From Caldilinea sp. (GTDB lineage: Bacteria; Chloroflexota; Anaerolineae; Caldilineales; Caldilineaceae), in assembly GCA_025055055.1 (NCBI GenBank), contig JANWYX010000053.1, positions 1-20,450 on the forward strand: DNA of 20,450 nucleotides. The letters are read 5' to 3'. The position numbers and the translations under genes were made by a program. Shown here piece after piece: positions 19,862 to 20,450 of this stretch (position 1 is the stretch's first letter; each line of letters starts with the position of its first letter). A model generated the notes under the pieces. The model did not search any database. It was not told the origin of the DNA and was given only the letters and a program-made list of their open reading frames with translations.

Positions 19862-19954
19862 GCCGGAGGTGGTGACCGACGGGAGCGGGCGTAGGTTCAG
19901 CCTCCGGCCAGAGGTTTATAATGTCGGTAGGTCACGCTCCGACGTGACCTACGG
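19862..19954. repeat. Degenerate palindromic repeats between convergent genes
   Basis: GTAGGTCACG (19927-19936) and CGTGACCTAC (19943-19952) form a perfect 10-bp stem with a 6-nt loop. To its left GCCGGAGG (19862-19869) pairs with CCTCCGGC (19901-19908). The segments starting GTAGGT at 19891 and 19927 look like related copies (GTAGGT, CA, CTCCG shared in order). They resemble dispersed extragenic palindromes and could also act as a bidirectional terminator for the convergent aceB and phospholipase D genes. Confidence 0.55.
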
Positions 19955-20002
19955 TGGGGATGGTGCGCCGAAGGCACAGCAAACAAGAGCGCTGCGCGAT
20001 CT

Positions 20003-20450
<448 letters not shown>

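Overview
The window is a bacterial chromosome segment of high G+C content, dense in genes and with short intergenic gaps. Gene style (a soluble NarL-type kinase/regulator pair, an Acs/PrpE pair, a DUF4212/VC_2705-type symporter, dispersed GTAGG...CCTAC palindromes) would fit a thermophilic or mesophilic Chloroflexota of the Caldilinea type. That placement is inference from general resemblance, not a database match. There is no rRNA, tRNA, CRISPR array or transposase gene.

Left edge (1-625): a decayed type I restriction gene (hsdR) on the + strand. It is broken by a 44-bp GC-rich palindromic element flanked by GATGAT direct repeats and by three later frameshifts, and it is truncated just before the DEAH box. 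Removing the element plus one GATGAT restores the reading frame across the site.

625-2012 (- strand): a soluble HisKA_3 histidine kinase and a LuxR/NarL-type response regulator, translationally coupled by a 4-nt overlap. They diverge from acs across a 395-bp region that holds a perfect 12-bp palindrome, a sigma70-like promoter and a long acs leader with a hairpin.

2408-8906 (+ strand): acs (acetyl-CoA synthetase), a terminator-like hairpin, a second AMP-forming acyl-CoA synthetase whose acyl pocket looks PrpE-like (propionate), then the small (DUF4212) and large subunits of a sodium:solute symporter, probably for acetate or another short monocarboxylate.

9048-18132 (+ strand): a signalling block. 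It contains a cNMP-like/CBS/DUF294 nucleotidyltransferase, two small membrane proteins, an 11-codon mini-ORF, a CrbS-like SSS-STAC-histidine kinase, a stand-alone receiver protein, a membrane-anchored PAS/pseudokinase fused to a DEDDh 3'-5' exonuclease, and a receiver domain fused to a CpaE/TadZ-like ATPase.

18251-19834 (+ strand): malate synthase A behind its own promoter. It faces a partial phospholipase D-like gene on the - strand, and the gap between them holds degenerate palindromic repeats.

Taken together this reads as a short-chain-acid utilisation locus: uptake (symporter), activation (two ligases), sensing (transporter-kinase and associated signalling proteins) and entry of acetyl-CoA into the glyoxylate shunt (AceB). 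Isocitrate lyase is not in the window. The least explained part is the signalling block, above all the pseudokinase-exonuclease fusion next to the transporter-kinase and the REC-CpaE ATPase.
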